This document shows, piece by piece, positions 14,418 through 22,772 of a stretch of DNA of 26,395 bases (positions are counted from its first letter, which is position 1; each line of letters opens with the position of its first letter). The notes beneath the pieces were generated by a model. The model did not search any database and was not told the origin of the DNA. It was given only the letters and a program-made list of their open reading frames with translations. The stretch is taken from NCBI GenBank assembly GCA_017454585.1, contig JAFTCU010000153.1:1-26395 (forward strand), read 5' to 3'. Source of the stretch: Thermoguttaceae bacterium. GTDB taxonomy: Bacteria; Planctomycetota; Planctomycetia; Pirellulales; Thermoguttaceae. The translations under genes were made by a program, and so were the position numbers.

Positions 14418-15857
14418 ATGAATATGAACAAAAATGCACGGATTGGGAGCGCGGCTCTGGTCATTTTAGGTGTCAGTTTACTCGCTTCCTCGGCAAACGC
14501 AGGGATGCCGCCGAGTCGTCAAACGCCGATTATTGTTCCGACAGATAAAAGAGACGTGGTCGAAGTTGGACCGTGTCAGCTTCCCCCGTGTGTAGGTGGG
14601 GTCACGTGTACACCGAACGCCCGTGATTACGGTTACTATGAATCCACTTGGCGCCAGTGGCCAACACAGCAGCGCTATGACCAGAAATTCCCCGAGGCGT
14701 TGAACAGTACCCCGATCAGAAATAAAAAATCTTCCATTACTACAACGGAAGCCGTGCCTGTACCGGTACCCGCCGCGAATGTTTTGGAACCTGCCCAGAC
14801 GAAACCGATCATTGATTCGGATTCGATCACGATTCAGGATGATCCGGAACCCGTTCCCGCCATGGGAAATTTTGAAGGATTGAATACCAAGCCTTCTACG
14901 ACGATTATTACCGAGCCGGTCAAGAAAGTTGACCCGCTTTTGGATTTCAGCAGTAATTCCGTTCCGGGCATTTCAACAGCCCCGGCTGTTTCCAATACAC
15001 CTGCTGCTTCTCCGAATTTGGAGCCATTCCCGGCCTCAGAACCTGCTCCTGCTGCGGCTCCGGCTCCTGTCGAGGCTCCGGCTCCCCTTGAAGCCCCTGC
15101 TCCTGTTGAGGCTCCAGCTCCCCTTGAGGCTCCGGCTCCCCTTGAAGCCCCGGCTCCTGTTGAGGCTCCGGCTCCCTTACTGGAAGATACAGAGTTGACA
15201 CCGCCGACTCCAAAAGAAAACTCGCCGTTGATCGAACCCAGTGACGATTCGGACGATTCTCTGAGTGTTCCGGTTTCAAAGGGCAGTCAGAACGAGGAAC
15301 ATTCTATCATCGTTTCCAAACGTGACCAGGCTTTGAATCCTTACGACCAGGCGTCTGACCCGTACCAGGCGACCATTCAGGTTTCCCACGAGGAAAAGCC
15401 GGTCGAAACCCTGGACCCGTTCCAGACGGCTGTGATCCCAAGCGAGGTGCAGAATGCGGCTCCTGCAGCGCAGAACGTTCAGGAATCCGTTCCGGCTTCG
15501 ACTCCTGAAGTTCCTGAAATGAACAAAATTGGTCTGGAAGGCTTTTGCCCGGTAACGCTCCTTGAAAGTGAGGAGTGGGTGGAAGGAAAAGAGGAATGGA
15601 CTGTTATGAACCACGGAATTACGTATCATCTGGCCAATGCCGGTCAGGTGCAGAAATTCCTGGCCAATCCGGATGCCTATACACCTGTGCTGGATGGCGC
15701 TGACCCGGTCCTTTTCGCAGAAACCGGTGTGAAGAACCCCGGAAGCGCGGATAACTGCGTGGTTTTTGAAGGTAAGCTCTTCATGTTTGCTAATGAAGAA
15801 AACCTGAACAAGTTCTTCGCGAACTCTGCCGCTTACACGAATGCAATCCGGAAATAA
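14418..15857 (+). CDS. Secreted proline-rich protein with a YHS-like C-terminal domain
   Basis: The 479-residue protein starts with a signal peptide (MNMNKNARIGSAALVILG, then SLLASSANA). The middle is low complexity, with a proline-alanine repeat (EAPAPLEAPAPV units) at about 207-252 and acidic Ser/Asp-rich sequence after it. From residue about 372 it has a compact domain, GLEGFCPVTLLESEEWVEG, then ITYHLANAGQVQKFLANPDA and PVLFAETG, then a second similar half, CVVFEGKLFMFANEENLNKF. The GYCPVTL-like start and the 'FLANPDAYTPVL' segment match the YHS-type domain seen in planctomycete secreted proteins; YHS domains can bind metal or heme-like ligands, but that is not shown here. A GGGG ribosome site precedes the ATG. 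A strong terminator follows, so it ends the unit that probably begins with the export lipoprotein. Confidence 0.75.
   Translation: MNMNKNARIGSAALVILGVSLLASSANAGMPPSRQTPIIVPTDKRDVVEVGPCQLPPCVGGVTCTPNARDYGYYESTWRQWPTQQRYDQKFPEALNSTPIRNKKSSITTTEAVPVPVPAANVLEPAQTKPIIDSDSITIQDDPEPVPAMGNFEGLNTKPSTTIITEPVKKVDPLLDFSSNSVPGISTAPAVSNTPAASPNLEPFPASEPAPAAAPAPVEAPAPLEAPAPVEAPAPLEAPAPLEAPAPVEAPAPLLEDTELTPPTPKENSPLIEPSDDSDDSLSVPVSKGSQNEEHSIIVSKRDQALNPYDQASDPYQATIQVSHEEKPVETLDPFQTAVIPSEVQNAAPAAQNVQESVPASTPEVPEMNKIGLEGFCPVTLLESEEWVEGKEEWTVMNHGITYHLANAGQVQKFLANPDAYTPVLDGADPVLFAETGVKNPGSADNCVVFEGKLFMFANEENLNKFFANSAAYTNAIRK
15040..15178 (+). repeat. In-frame repeat encoding (EAPAPL/V)n
   Basis: Units such as GAGGCTCCGGCTCCCCTT recur seven or eight times with small changes, encoding the Pro-Ala spacer of the YHS-like secreted protein. 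Such a spacer would hold the C-terminal domain away from the membrane or wall; copy number could vary between strains. Confidence 0.75.
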
Positions 15858-15884
15858 GATTTTTCAAAGAAAATCCTGATATTC

Positions 15885-15923
15885 AAGGAACACGGATCAA
15901 GAGATTTGGTCCGTGTTCTTTTT
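15885..15923 (+). terminator. Strong rho-independent terminator
   Basis: GAACACGGA (15888-15896) pairs with TCCGTGTTC (15910-15918) and is followed by five T residues; A and T residues extend the stem. It lies 28 bases after the stop of the YHS-like gene. Confidence 0.85.
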
Positions 15924-15995
15924 GGTAATCATATCTTGCCGGTACTTTTTCTGGCTGCAACGGTAAAAATTTCAAAAAAATCTTTTCACCCCTTC

Positions 15996-16024
15996 TTTTC
16001 AAAACGCCCATTTTCGTGTATAAT
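15996..16024 (+). promoter_or_regulatory. Probable promoter of the GYF_2/aat unit
   Basis: TTTTCA (15996-16001), 17-base spacer, consensus TATAAT (16019-16024), about 40 bases before the ATG at 16066. The -35 box is weak. Confidence 0.5.
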
Positions 16025-16065
16025 AAAATAAATTATATTTTATGGAATCTTTTGGGGAGTCAATT

Positions 16066-16671
16066 ATGGGAATTCGTTTTTATTGTCCAAATGGTCACAA
16101 ACTGAACGTGAAAGAATTTCAGGCCGGTCAGCGCGGGATTTGTCCCAAGTGCCACGCCAGATTCGACATCCCGTTTTCCAGCACTCGTGAAGCGGGAAGC
16201 AAGGACCTCCCGATTGCGAAAGAGTGGGAAAAAAAAGCCAGGGAGCAGGGACTCTTTCCTTATGACAAAAAAGAGACCAAACCTTCCCTTGATGATATTA
16301 ACTTAAATGCTCTCCCGACTGATTTTGATATGGTGCCGGGATTTTTGGAAGCAAATGATGCCGGACATTCGGGTATTATCACGACGGAAGCCATGATAAA
16401 AGCCGCGAGTTTTGAGCCTCAGACAGCCCCGGAACCCGCAGCCCCGAAACTGCCCGACCCGTTCGAAGGTCCAGCCGACATTGTGTGGTATGTTCGCCCT
16501 GCGTCCGGAGAACAGCTTGGTCCGGTGGATCGTGACGTCATCAAGCGTTGGCTTTCCGAAAACCGTATCGCACCTGACACATTAGTCTGGCGTGAAGGCT
16601 GGGCGGACTGGAAAAATGCCGGTGACGTTTTTGAGCAGCTTGCCTCCAGAAAAAATGTTTTCGGCTTTTAA
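16066..16671 (+). CDS. Zinc-ribbon protein with a C-terminal GYF_2 domain
   Basis: I start this 201-residue protein at the ATG at 16066, seven bases after GGGGAG, rather than at the ATG at 16042 that opens the frame. Residues 5-35 form a Cys/His zinc ribbon, FYCPNGHKLNVKEF followed by GICPKCHARFDIPF. The middle (about 40-135) is probably disordered. Residues about 140-198 form a GYF_2 domain: VWYVRPASGEQLGPVDRDVI, then KRWLSENRIAPDTLVWREG and WADWKNAGDVFEQL. GYF domains bind proline-rich peptides in eukaryotes; bacterial GYF_2 domains are mostly uncharacterised. It shares a transcript with aat, 17 bases downstream, but I infer no shared function. Confidence 0.8.
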   Translation: MGIRFYCPNGHKLNVKEFQAGQRGICPKCHARFDIPFSSTREAGSKDLPIAKEWEKKAREQGLFPYDKKETKPSLDDINLNALPTDFDMVPGFLEANDAGHSGIITTEAMIKAASFEPQTAPEPAAPKLPDPFEGPADIVWYVRPASGEQLGPVDRDVIKRWLSENRIAPDTLVWREGWADWKNAGDVFEQLASRKNVFGF

Positions 16672-16688
16672 CTTTCAGTTTTGGATTA

Positions 16689-17408
16689 ATGAATCAGCAC
16701 GAAGCGATTCTGTATTACCTTGATCGGTCTCGTTTCCCCGACCCTCGAGAGTCTTTTGAAGACGGGCTTTTGGCGACGGGTGGGGGAACAGACCCGGATA
16801 CTCTTCTGGACGCTTATATACACGGGATTTTTCCTTGGCCGTTGGAAGACCCGGATTTGCCTCTTTTGTGGTTCAGTCCTTTGGAACGCGCTTTAATTGA
16901 GCCAGAGACGTTCCATATTTCACGTCGGTTACGCCAAACTCTGCGAAGCGGAAAATTTGAGGTGACGATCGACCGTGCGTTTCGGAAGGTGATTACGAAT
17001 TGCGCGAAAGTCGAGCGTCCCGGTGAGGATGGTACGTGGATAACGGACGACATCATTCGTGGTTTTTGTCTTTTTCACCGGCTGGGTTTCGCTCATTCAG
17101 TGGAAGTCTGGCGCGATGATCGCCTCGTCGGTGGCCTGTATGGAGAGGCGCTGGGCAGCTACTTTGCCGGGGAGTCCAAATTCCATTTTGAAACGGATGC
17201 TTCCAAAGTTGCGCTGGCGTGGCTGGTGCGTCATCTGCAAACACTTGGGTTTACGCTCATTGATGTGCAGGTTGCGAATTCTCATACTGAACAGTTCAAT
17301 CTGCACATTGTACCACGGGAAGAATTTCTGACCCGGCTGCGTACTGCGATCCTGAATACGGACGTTCATTTCTCACGTGAAATTACCTGGAAGAAGGAAG
17401 ATTTTTAG
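16689..17408 (+). CDS. aat: Leucyl/phenylalanyl-tRNA--protein transferase
   Basis: Aat adds Leu or Phe from aminoacyl-tRNA to proteins with N-terminal Arg or Lys, marking them for ClpS-ClpAP in the bacterial N-end rule. The 239-residue protein shows the family landmarks in order: HGIFPWPLEDPDLPLLWFSP (45-64), GTWITDDII (115-123), HSVEVW (136-141), LVGGLYGEALGSYFAGESKF (147-165), DASKVALAWLVRHL (170-183) and LIDVQ (190-194). The glutamate of GES and the glutamine of DVQ, both important for transfer, are kept. The usual ending LASLG is replaced by TEQFNLHIV (200-208). The ribosome site is weak. ClpS and ClpA are not in the window. Confidence 0.93.
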   Translation: MNQHEAILYYLDRSRFPDPRESFEDGLLATGGGTDPDTLLDAYIHGIFPWPLEDPDLPLLWFSPLERALIEPETFHISRRLRQTLRSGKFEVTIDRAFRKVITNCAKVERPGEDGTWITDDIIRGFCLFHRLGFAHSVEVWRDDRLVGGLYGEALGSYFAGESKFHFETDASKVALAWLVRHLQTLGFTLIDVQVANSHTEQFNLHIVPREEFLTRLRTAILNTDVHFSREITWKKEDF

Positions 17409-17410
17409 GG

Positions 17411-17456
17411 AAACCAGAATCGATGATCCGGTTCCCCCCCTGTTTCTCTGGTTTTT
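17411..17456 (+). terminator. Possible terminator after aat
   Basis: AAACCAGA (17411-17418) pairs with TCTGGTTT (17447-17454), and the T-run continues to 17456. The 28-base loop holds a second GG/CC pairing. It starts two bases after the aat stop. Confidence 0.5.
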
Positions 17457-17612
17457 GCATTTGATTTAAAAGGCTCAACTTTGTTATTTTGCCGTCTTTC
17501 TCTTTTGGGAAAATGAGAATTATGTGCAAACTTTGCGGGTTGTTTTTCTGGAAACATTACATAAAATTCTTTAAAATTTAAATTATTTTGGGTTTTTTTC
17601 AGGTACTACCAA

Positions 17613-17641
17613 TAGACGAAAAGCCAAGAAAGTGTTATACT
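17613..17641 (+). promoter_or_regulatory. Probable promoter of the MMPL exporter gene
   Basis: TAGACG (17613-17618), 17-base spacer, TATACT (17636-17641), 67 bases before the ATG at 17708. Confidence 0.5.
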
Positions 17642-17707
17642 AAAAGAGATATTTTTTTAAGAAATTTTTTTGAGTTAGAGGAAGATACCTTCGATTCAGG
17701 AAACGAC

Positions 17708-20551
17708 ATGAAAAAAACTTTTTACGAAAAATACGCCTTGCTGATTCTGGTGATGATTACGTTCACACTTCCAATTATTGGGGTGGGAGTGAAACGTACG
17801 CTGGAAAATGTCAGAAACAATATTAAAGAGTGGCTCCCTGAAGGTACACCGGAGTCGGTCCTTCATACGTGGTTCCAGCAGAATTTTCCGAATGAACAGT
17901 TCATCCTGATGAGCTGGGAAGGCTGTTCCTTGAATGACCCGCGAATGGAGGTCATGCGAGGCAGACTTCTTCCGCGTAAAAACGAGGATGGAAAAGTTAT
18001 TGATGAAGATTTCAACCTCCGGTTTTACGAAACCTACGTTACGGGGCCCGAATTGGCCGAGCAGGTACGTGAAGGTTCTTCAATGTCACGCGGCGAGGCC
18101 ATTGACCGTCTGAAGGGAACTCTCATTGGGGTGGACGGAATTCAGACTTCCGTGATGATTTTCCTGCGCCCGGGCTGTGAAGGCGAAAATATGCGTGGCG
18201 CCATTGGTGAGATATACCGTCTGGCACGTCAGGATTTCGTATTTGACCGTCGGAAACTGACTCCGCAGCAGCTCGCCACCGTGGAAGAAATCCAAAAGGA
18301 ACAACTCGGCAAAACGTTTGTAAAGGAACCGCAAAACTTCCTGGAACGTAAATTGAAGATGAAAATCCCTGAGAAATTGACCGAGGATGAGAAAAACATT
18401 CGTTCAATCCCTAAGGAAGATTTGATTGTTCTTCATGGGCTCCAGCCTTCGGATCTTCATCTCGGGGGTCCTCCGGTCGATAACGTGGCGATTGATGTCG
18501 AGGGAAACCGCACACTTATGCGTCTGGCGTGGATGGCTGCCGTGGTCGGTTTCACTATCGCAAGCCTTTGCCTGCGCAGTGTGCGTCTGGTATTGATTGT
18601 GTTCTGCGCGGCACTTTTGGCGACGGGTTACGCGCTGGCGATCGTGAACTTCACGGGGGCTTCCACGGACGCGATCATGCTTTCCATGCCGCCTCTGGTT
18701 TACGTCCTTACGATGTCGGGGGCCATTCACTTCATTAATTACTACCACGATGCGTTAGAAGAAGATGGTGGTGTTCATGGGGCTGTTGAGCGTGCCGTCC
18801 AGCATGCGTTCGCGCCGGTCTGTGTTTCGGCAATTACGACGATGTTGGGCCTGTTTTCGCTCCTGACAAGTAACCTGGTTCCGATTCGGAATTTTGGTTT
18901 TTACTCGGGCGTTGGTGTCGGGATTTCGATTTTCGTCCTTTTCCTCTATGTGACTTCGGCCCTTCAGCTCTTTCCGTCGCACCGTTTCGCGGACAAAATG
19001 GCGAAACTCGGCTCAGAAGGCAAAGAGATGAAGCGTAAAGACGTGATTGGCGCGCAGTGGCAAAAACTGGGTAAATTGTTGATTTATCACCCGTACATCA
19101 GTTTGACAATCTGTACCTTGATCTTACTGTGTGGTTTCGCTGGTTTGCCGCAGATCATTCCATCGGTGAAGCTCATGAACTTCTTCAAACAGGATACGAC
19201 GATCATTCACGATTACGCCTGGCTGGAAGATCATCTTGGACCGCTTGTTCCGATGGAGGTCGTGATTCGTTTTGATAATGAAAAGATCCCGCAGAATATG
19301 CGTGACCGCCTGCTTTTGGTGGAAGATGCCGTTAATGCTGTCAAGAAGGAACTGGCGGATCCGGATGTTGGAACACCGGCGAGCAGCTCGTCTCGACCGC
19401 GTCGTAAACTCCTGTTCAATAAACGTAAAACCTCGGTATCGGAAGAGAAACAGGTCGGAGGTGTTTTGTCCGCTGTTATGCTGCTTCCAGACCCGAATGC
19501 TGGCAGCTTGATGGAACGTTCCGGCTGGAATGGCCAAGTCGTGAGGAGTTATAATAAAATCGGCGAGTTCGTCAAGCAGGACCTCCTTGCGGCAGAACGC
19601 AAGTATGAGGAACGTGCTCTGGCGGCGGGACAGAAGAATCTCAGCCCAACCCTCCAGGAAATAGGGGTTCCGGAGTCGATTCTGGAAAAACTCAATCCGC
19701 TGAAAATCACGACGCTTCATGACCTTCGCGCGAAAACAGAAGAATTGGAAGCGCAAAAACAGAAACTTCCGCTTGAGGAGGAAGAACAGACCACTTTGGA
19801 GAAGACGATCTATAGCTGGCAGGTGGACCATGGTGACGAACTTTTCAGAATCACCTGCCGAGTGAAGGCCCTGACGGATGTTGACTACGGTGATTTTGTT
19901 AACGAACTGCGCAAGACGATAGACCCTGTGGTGAGTCACTGGCTCGCGGAAAATGGCCTTGCGGTAGTGGGCGAGAAAGCGCCGGTGGAAGCCATTTATA
20001 CGGGTTCCGTGCCGATTGTTTACAAGACTCAGCATGAGCTGATGAACAGTTTATATAAGAGTATCATATACTCCTTCCTCACGATTTCGTGCGTGATGAT
20101 GATCCTTCTGAAGAATTTCACGGGCGGTCTTTGCGCCATGATCCCGAACATTTTCCCAGTCGCCGTCGTGTTTGGCTCGATGGGCTGGCTGGGGATCCTG
20201 TGCGACCTGGGGGCGATGATGACCGCAAGCGTGGCCCTCGGTATTGCGACCGACGATACCATTCACTACCTGACCTGGTACCGGCGTGCGCTGGACGAAG
20301 GGCTCCACCATAAAGACGCGGCCCTTTCCGCCTATCGACGATGCGCCACGGCCATGACGCAGACCACACTGGTTTCGGCGTTCGGCCTTTCGGTCTTCGC
20401 GTTCAGTACGTTTACACCGACCCTTTATTTCGGCGTGATGATGCTGATGCTGCTCTTCGCGGCTCTGTTCGGGGATTTGATTTACCTGCCCTCCATCCTC
20501 ACCGTCAGCGGTGGCAAGATGTTCGCGAAAGGGAAGAAGGTCGAGAAGTAG
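17708..20551 (+). CDS. RND-superfamily exporter, MMPL type
   Basis: MMPL/RND exporters use the proton gradient to move lipids or other hydrophobic molecules across the inner membrane. I start at the ATG at 17708 (AGGAAA ribosome site), where the first membrane segment begins (MKKTFYEKYALLILVMITFT); the longer frame from a TTG at 17588 would start upstream of the promoter. The protein has 947 residues in two homologous halves, each with one membrane segment, a large extracytoplasmic loop and five more segments. Matched motifs GAIHFINYYHDALEEDG (about 340) and GIATDDTIHYLTWYRRALDEG (about 843) mark the two halves and hold the acidic proton-relay residues. The second loop contains a basic stretch (RPRRKLLFNKRKTS) and a helix-hairpin-like insert (644-680). 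It is a single-gene unit; the substrate is unknown. Confidence 0.88.
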   Translation: MKKTFYEKYALLILVMITFTLPIIGVGVKRTLENVRNNIKEWLPEGTPESVLHTWFQQNFPNEQFILMSWEGCSLNDPRMEVMRGRLLPRKNEDGKVIDEDFNLRFYETYVTGPELAEQVREGSSMSRGEAIDRLKGTLIGVDGIQTSVMIFLRPGCEGENMRGAIGEIYRLARQDFVFDRRKLTPQQLATVEEIQKEQLGKTFVKEPQNFLERKLKMKIPEKLTEDEKNIRSIPKEDLIVLHGLQPSDLHLGGPPVDNVAIDVEGNRTLMRLAWMAAVVGFTIASLCLRSVRLVLIVFCAALLATGYALAIVNFTGASTDAIMLSMPPLVYVLTMSGAIHFINYYHDALEEDGGVHGAVERAVQHAFAPVCVSAITTMLGLFSLLTSNLVPIRNFGFYSGVGVGISIFVLFLYVTSALQLFPSHRFADKMAKLGSEGKEMKRKDVIGAQWQKLGKLLIYHPYISLTICTLILLCGFAGLPQIIPSVKLMNFFKQDTTIIHDYAWLEDHLGPLVPMEVVIRFDNEKIPQNMRDRLLLVEDAVNAVKKELADPDVGTPASSSSRPRRKLLFNKRKTSVSEEKQVGGVLSAVMLLPDPNAGSLMERSGWNGQVVRSYNKIGEFVKQDLLAAERKYEERALAAGQKNLSPTLQEIGVPESILEKLNPLKITTLHDLRAKTEELEAQKQKLPLEEEEQTTLEKTIYSWQVDHGDELFRITCRVKALTDVDYGDFVNELRKTIDPVVSHWLAENGLAVVGEKAPVEAIYTGSVPIVYKTQHELMNSLYKSIIYSFLTISCVMMILLKNFTGGLCAMIPNIFPVAVVFGSMGWLGILCDLGAMMTASVALGIATDDTIHYLTWYRRALDEGLHHKDAALSAYRRCATAMTQTTLVSAFGLSVFAFSTFTPTLYFGVMMLMLLFAALFGDLIYLPSILTVSGGKMFAKGKKVEK

Positions 20552-20554
20552 TTT

Positions 20555-20685
20555 TGCGGGGACGACGCTTCCAACGTCGTCTCAAAAACCAACATCTGCG
20601 GGGACGACGCTTCCAGCGTCGTCTCTAATTATGAATTAAGAATTTTGAATTATGAATTGAAACGACGCTGGAAGCGTCGTCCCCG
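20555..20685. repeat. Cluster of three palindromic repeats plus AT-rich repeats (REP/MITE-like)
   Basis: A 29-base unit occurs at 20555-20583 and 20597-20625 in the same orientation (one base difference), and inverted at 20659-20685. Each unit is a hairpin: GACGACGCT, loop TCC, AGCGTCGTC. The second unit is perfectly paired and the first has one mismatch. Between copies 2 and 3, AATTATGAATT occurs twice (20627-20637, 20648-20658). Copies 2 and 3 can also pair with each other as a large stem. The cluster fills the gap between two convergent genes, so it could act as a two-way terminator or 3'-end stabiliser. Confidence 0.85.
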
Positions 20686-20693
20686 TAAAGTCA

Positions 20694-21896
20694 TTAATTG
20701 AGACCGATTTTTTTCAGTTCATTTTCGATTTTTGCTGTATTTTTCCACGGGTCATAAAACTCCATGACCCGTTTTTGATTTTTAAAGCCCAGAGTCTCGC
20801 AGAGTTCAGAAGACTGGAAAAGAGCCAGAATTTTTTGGGCCAGAATCGCCGGCTCCTCGTCCGGTACGAGAAAACCGGTCTCGCCGTCCTGAATGATCTC
20901 ACACGGCCCCTGCGAGCGTACCGCGATGGTGGGAAGCGCGAACATTCCCGCCTCGATCAGGACCAGCCCAAAAGATTCCTCGTGCGATGTGAGGACCAGC
21001 GTCTTCGCCAGGCGCAGAAGCGGCCGAATGTCCGTCTGGAACGGTATGATCCTGCACACATTTCCAAGATTTTTGGCCTGGATCTCCACGCGAAGGGATT
21101 CCTCCAACGGGCCCGCGCCGGCAAAAATGATCTGGATCGCGCCGCGGACGTTTTCGGGAAGACGTTCCACCGCTTGCAGAAGAAGGAACGGATTCTTGCG
21201 CTCCGAGAAACGCCCGAGCCAAAGCGCGGTCCAGCGCCCGGGGTCCACGCCGTACTGCGTCAGTTCCCGCCATGCGGGTTCCGCCTGCTCGGAGCCGAAA
21301 CTTTCGACTTCCTCAAGCGTCAGCCGGGACGAGTTGGAAACGACGGCTGATTTTTGCAGGAGTTTTTCTGCCTCGGGCTTTTTGACCGCGGAAATCAGGA
21401 GTTCCTCCGCGATTTTTCGGGCCGGGTCCGACTCGAAGATCACGCTCTGACTGTTCCGGTAGAAAAAACGGACGATTTTCGGGAGCGAAAACCAGCGCGG
21501 CCGCATAAACTCATCCAGCAGAACCTCATGAATGTGCGCCACGTGCGGGATCCCGGCCCGCCGCGCGGCCAGTGCGCCTTCAAAGAGGCAAACCGTGTTC
21601 GTGTACACCGCGTCGATGTGATGCTCACGAATGAAACGGCTCAGAAAGATTTGCCGCCCCGGGATCCCCAGCCGGTTTTTCCACTCCCAAAGGGACGGCT
21701 CGTAAAGCATCCACCAGCTCCACGGCAGAAATTCTACGTGGATCCCGAGACGTTTGGCCGATTCGGCCATTGGACCATCGGAAGGAAAAATCACGAATGG
21801 TTCAATTTGAGCGCGGTTCAGGCATTTCAGCGTTGTATCAAGGCAAAACTCTGCCCCGCCTCGCTGGGAACTGTGAGCGAGAAAAAGAAGGTTCAT
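20694..21896 (-). CDS. Glycosyltransferase, GT4 family
   Basis: The 400-residue enzyme has the GT-B fold of GT4 retaining glycosyltransferases, which transfer sugars from nucleotide-sugar donors in polysaccharide or glycolipid synthesis. The N-terminal half begins MNLLFLAHSSQRGGAEFCL (the GGAE acceptor-domain motif). The C-terminal half has LWLGRFSERKNPFLLLQAVE (donor-binding Arg/Lys) and the EX7E motif in SHEESFGLVLIEAGMFALP, followed by GPCEIIQDGETGFLV. No signal or membrane span is seen, so it is cytoplasmic or peripheral. It overlaps the stop of rex by four bases (ATGA), so the two are co-translated. Donor and acceptor are unknown. Confidence 0.9.
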   Translation of the reverse strand: MNLLFLAHSSQRGGAEFCLDTTLKCLNRAQIEPFVIFPSDGPMAESAKRLGIHVEFLPWSWWMLYEPSLWEWKNRLGIPGRQIFLSRFIREHHIDAVYTNTVCLFEGALAARRAGIPHVAHIHEVLLDEFMRPRWFSLPKIVRFFYRNSQSVIFESDPARKIAEELLISAVKKPEAEKLLQKSAVVSNSSRLTLEEVESFGSEQAEPAWRELTQYGVDPGRWTALWLGRFSERKNPFLLLQAVERLPENVRGAIQIIFAGAGPLEESLRVEIQAKNLGNVCRIIPFQTDIRPLLRLAKTLVLTSHEESFGLVLIEAGMFALPTIAVRSQGPCEIIQDGETGFLVPDEEPAILAQKILALFQSSELCETLGFKNQKRVMEFYDPWKNTAKIENELKKIGLN

Positions 21897-22540
21897 TCGA
21901 AATTGGTCTGCGTTAATCTCTGTGAAAGCACGGCATAGCTGGAGGAAAGGGAAACATTTTCAACGATGACGGAATCCGGGGCAAAGAGTTGGACGGGAGC
22001 GAAATTCCATATTCCGATGATCCCCGCTTCAACCATCATGTCTGCGGTGGACTGCGCGAACTGTACAGGAACCGTCAATATTGCGCACCGGACGTTCATT
22101 TCCTTTGCCTTTTGCGAAAACTCCGAAACGGGGTAGGTCGGTCTCCCGAGGATGGTCTTGCCGATTTTTTCCGTGTCTGAATCGAAAGACGCTACGATGT
22201 CAAGGTTTTCCTGTTTGAATCCTTTATACCCGAGCAGGGCGGTTCCCAGATGCCCCACTCCTACGAGGAACGCCGGGCGAGGTTTGTCCCAACCCAGAAA
22301 ACACTCGATATGGCTCACCAATTCATTGATCGTGTGACCGATTTTCGGACGGCCAACGATTCCAGTCATAGCGAGATCTTTTCGGACCTGGATCCCCGTC
22401 AGGCCAAGTTCTTCCGCGATGCGTGTGCTGGAAACGACTTCGACTTTTTGTTCCCGTAACTGGCGAAGGAAAGAAAGGTAAAGCGGAAGCCGACGAATAC
22501 TCGGCACCGGGTACACTCGATCCCTGGATTCTGCGCACAT
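21893..22540 (-). CDS. rex: Redox-sensing transcriptional repressor Rex
   Basis: Rex senses the NADH/NAD+ ratio and represses fermentation and respiration genes until NADH builds up. The 215-residue protein has a winged-helix domain (VPSIRRLPLYLSFLRQL, STRIAEELGLTGIQVRKDLA) followed by a Rossmann domain with FLVGVGHLGTALLGY (GxGxxG) and the closing segment GIWNFAPVQLFAPDSVIVEN. I start at the ATG at 22540, eight bases after AGAAGG, not at the GTG or ATG just upstream that are too close to the ribosome site. It is the first gene of a two-gene unit with a glycosyltransferase. I saw no clear Rex box (TTGTG-N8-CACAA) in its own upstream region. Confidence 0.93.
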   Translation of the reverse strand: MCAESRDRVYPVPSIRRLPLYLSFLRQLREQKVEVVSSTRIAEELGLTGIQVRKDLAMTGIVGRPKIGHTINELVSHIECFLGWDKPRPAFLVGVGHLGTALLGYKGFKQENLDIVASFDSDTEKIGKTILGRPTYPVSEFSQKAKEMNVRCAILTVPVQFAQSTADMMVEAGIIGIWNFAPVQLFAPDSVIVENVSLSSSYAVLSQRLTQTNFE

Positions 22541-22590
22541 GATCATCACCTTCTGGAAAAAATACGATTTTCTTTTAAATAGTCATTTAT

Positions 22591-22618
22591 ATTATAACAG
22601 ATTTTCAAAAATTCAAAA
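22591..22618 (-). promoter_or_regulatory. Possible promoter of rex
   Basis: A consensus TATAAT on the minus strand (22591-22596), with a weak TTTTGA (22613-22618) 16 bases upstream, about 50 bases before the rex ATG. Confidence 0.45.
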
Positions 22619-22699
22619 GGACACACGCCGGTGAAATGGATAAAAAAATATAAAAAAGATAAAATTTTTTCACTTTTGACGTTTTTCGTAGGGAAACCC

Positions 22700-22727
22700 T
22701 TTACAAAAATCGAAAATCGTTTATACT
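22700..22727 (+). promoter_or_regulatory. Probable promoter of the helicase gene
   Basis: TTTACA (22700-22705), 16-base spacer, TATACT (22722-22727). The transcript would have a leader of about 180 bases containing the repeats at 22773-22911. This and the rex promoter are the main content of the 377-base gap between rex and the helicase. Confidence 0.55.
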
Positions 22728-22772
22728 TTTTTAAATCCTGGCGGATTTATAGTTAGGAATGAGGAGTGAATT

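Noticed and set aside
20555..20685. CRISPR-like array
   Set aside because: Only two direct copies, 13-base spacing, a third copy inverted, and no cas genes; a palindromic repeat cluster explains it better.
22550..22700. Possible Rex box upstream of rex
   Set aside because: GTGAAA near 22633 and TTTCAC near 22670 are too far apart to match the TTGTG-N8-CACAA form.
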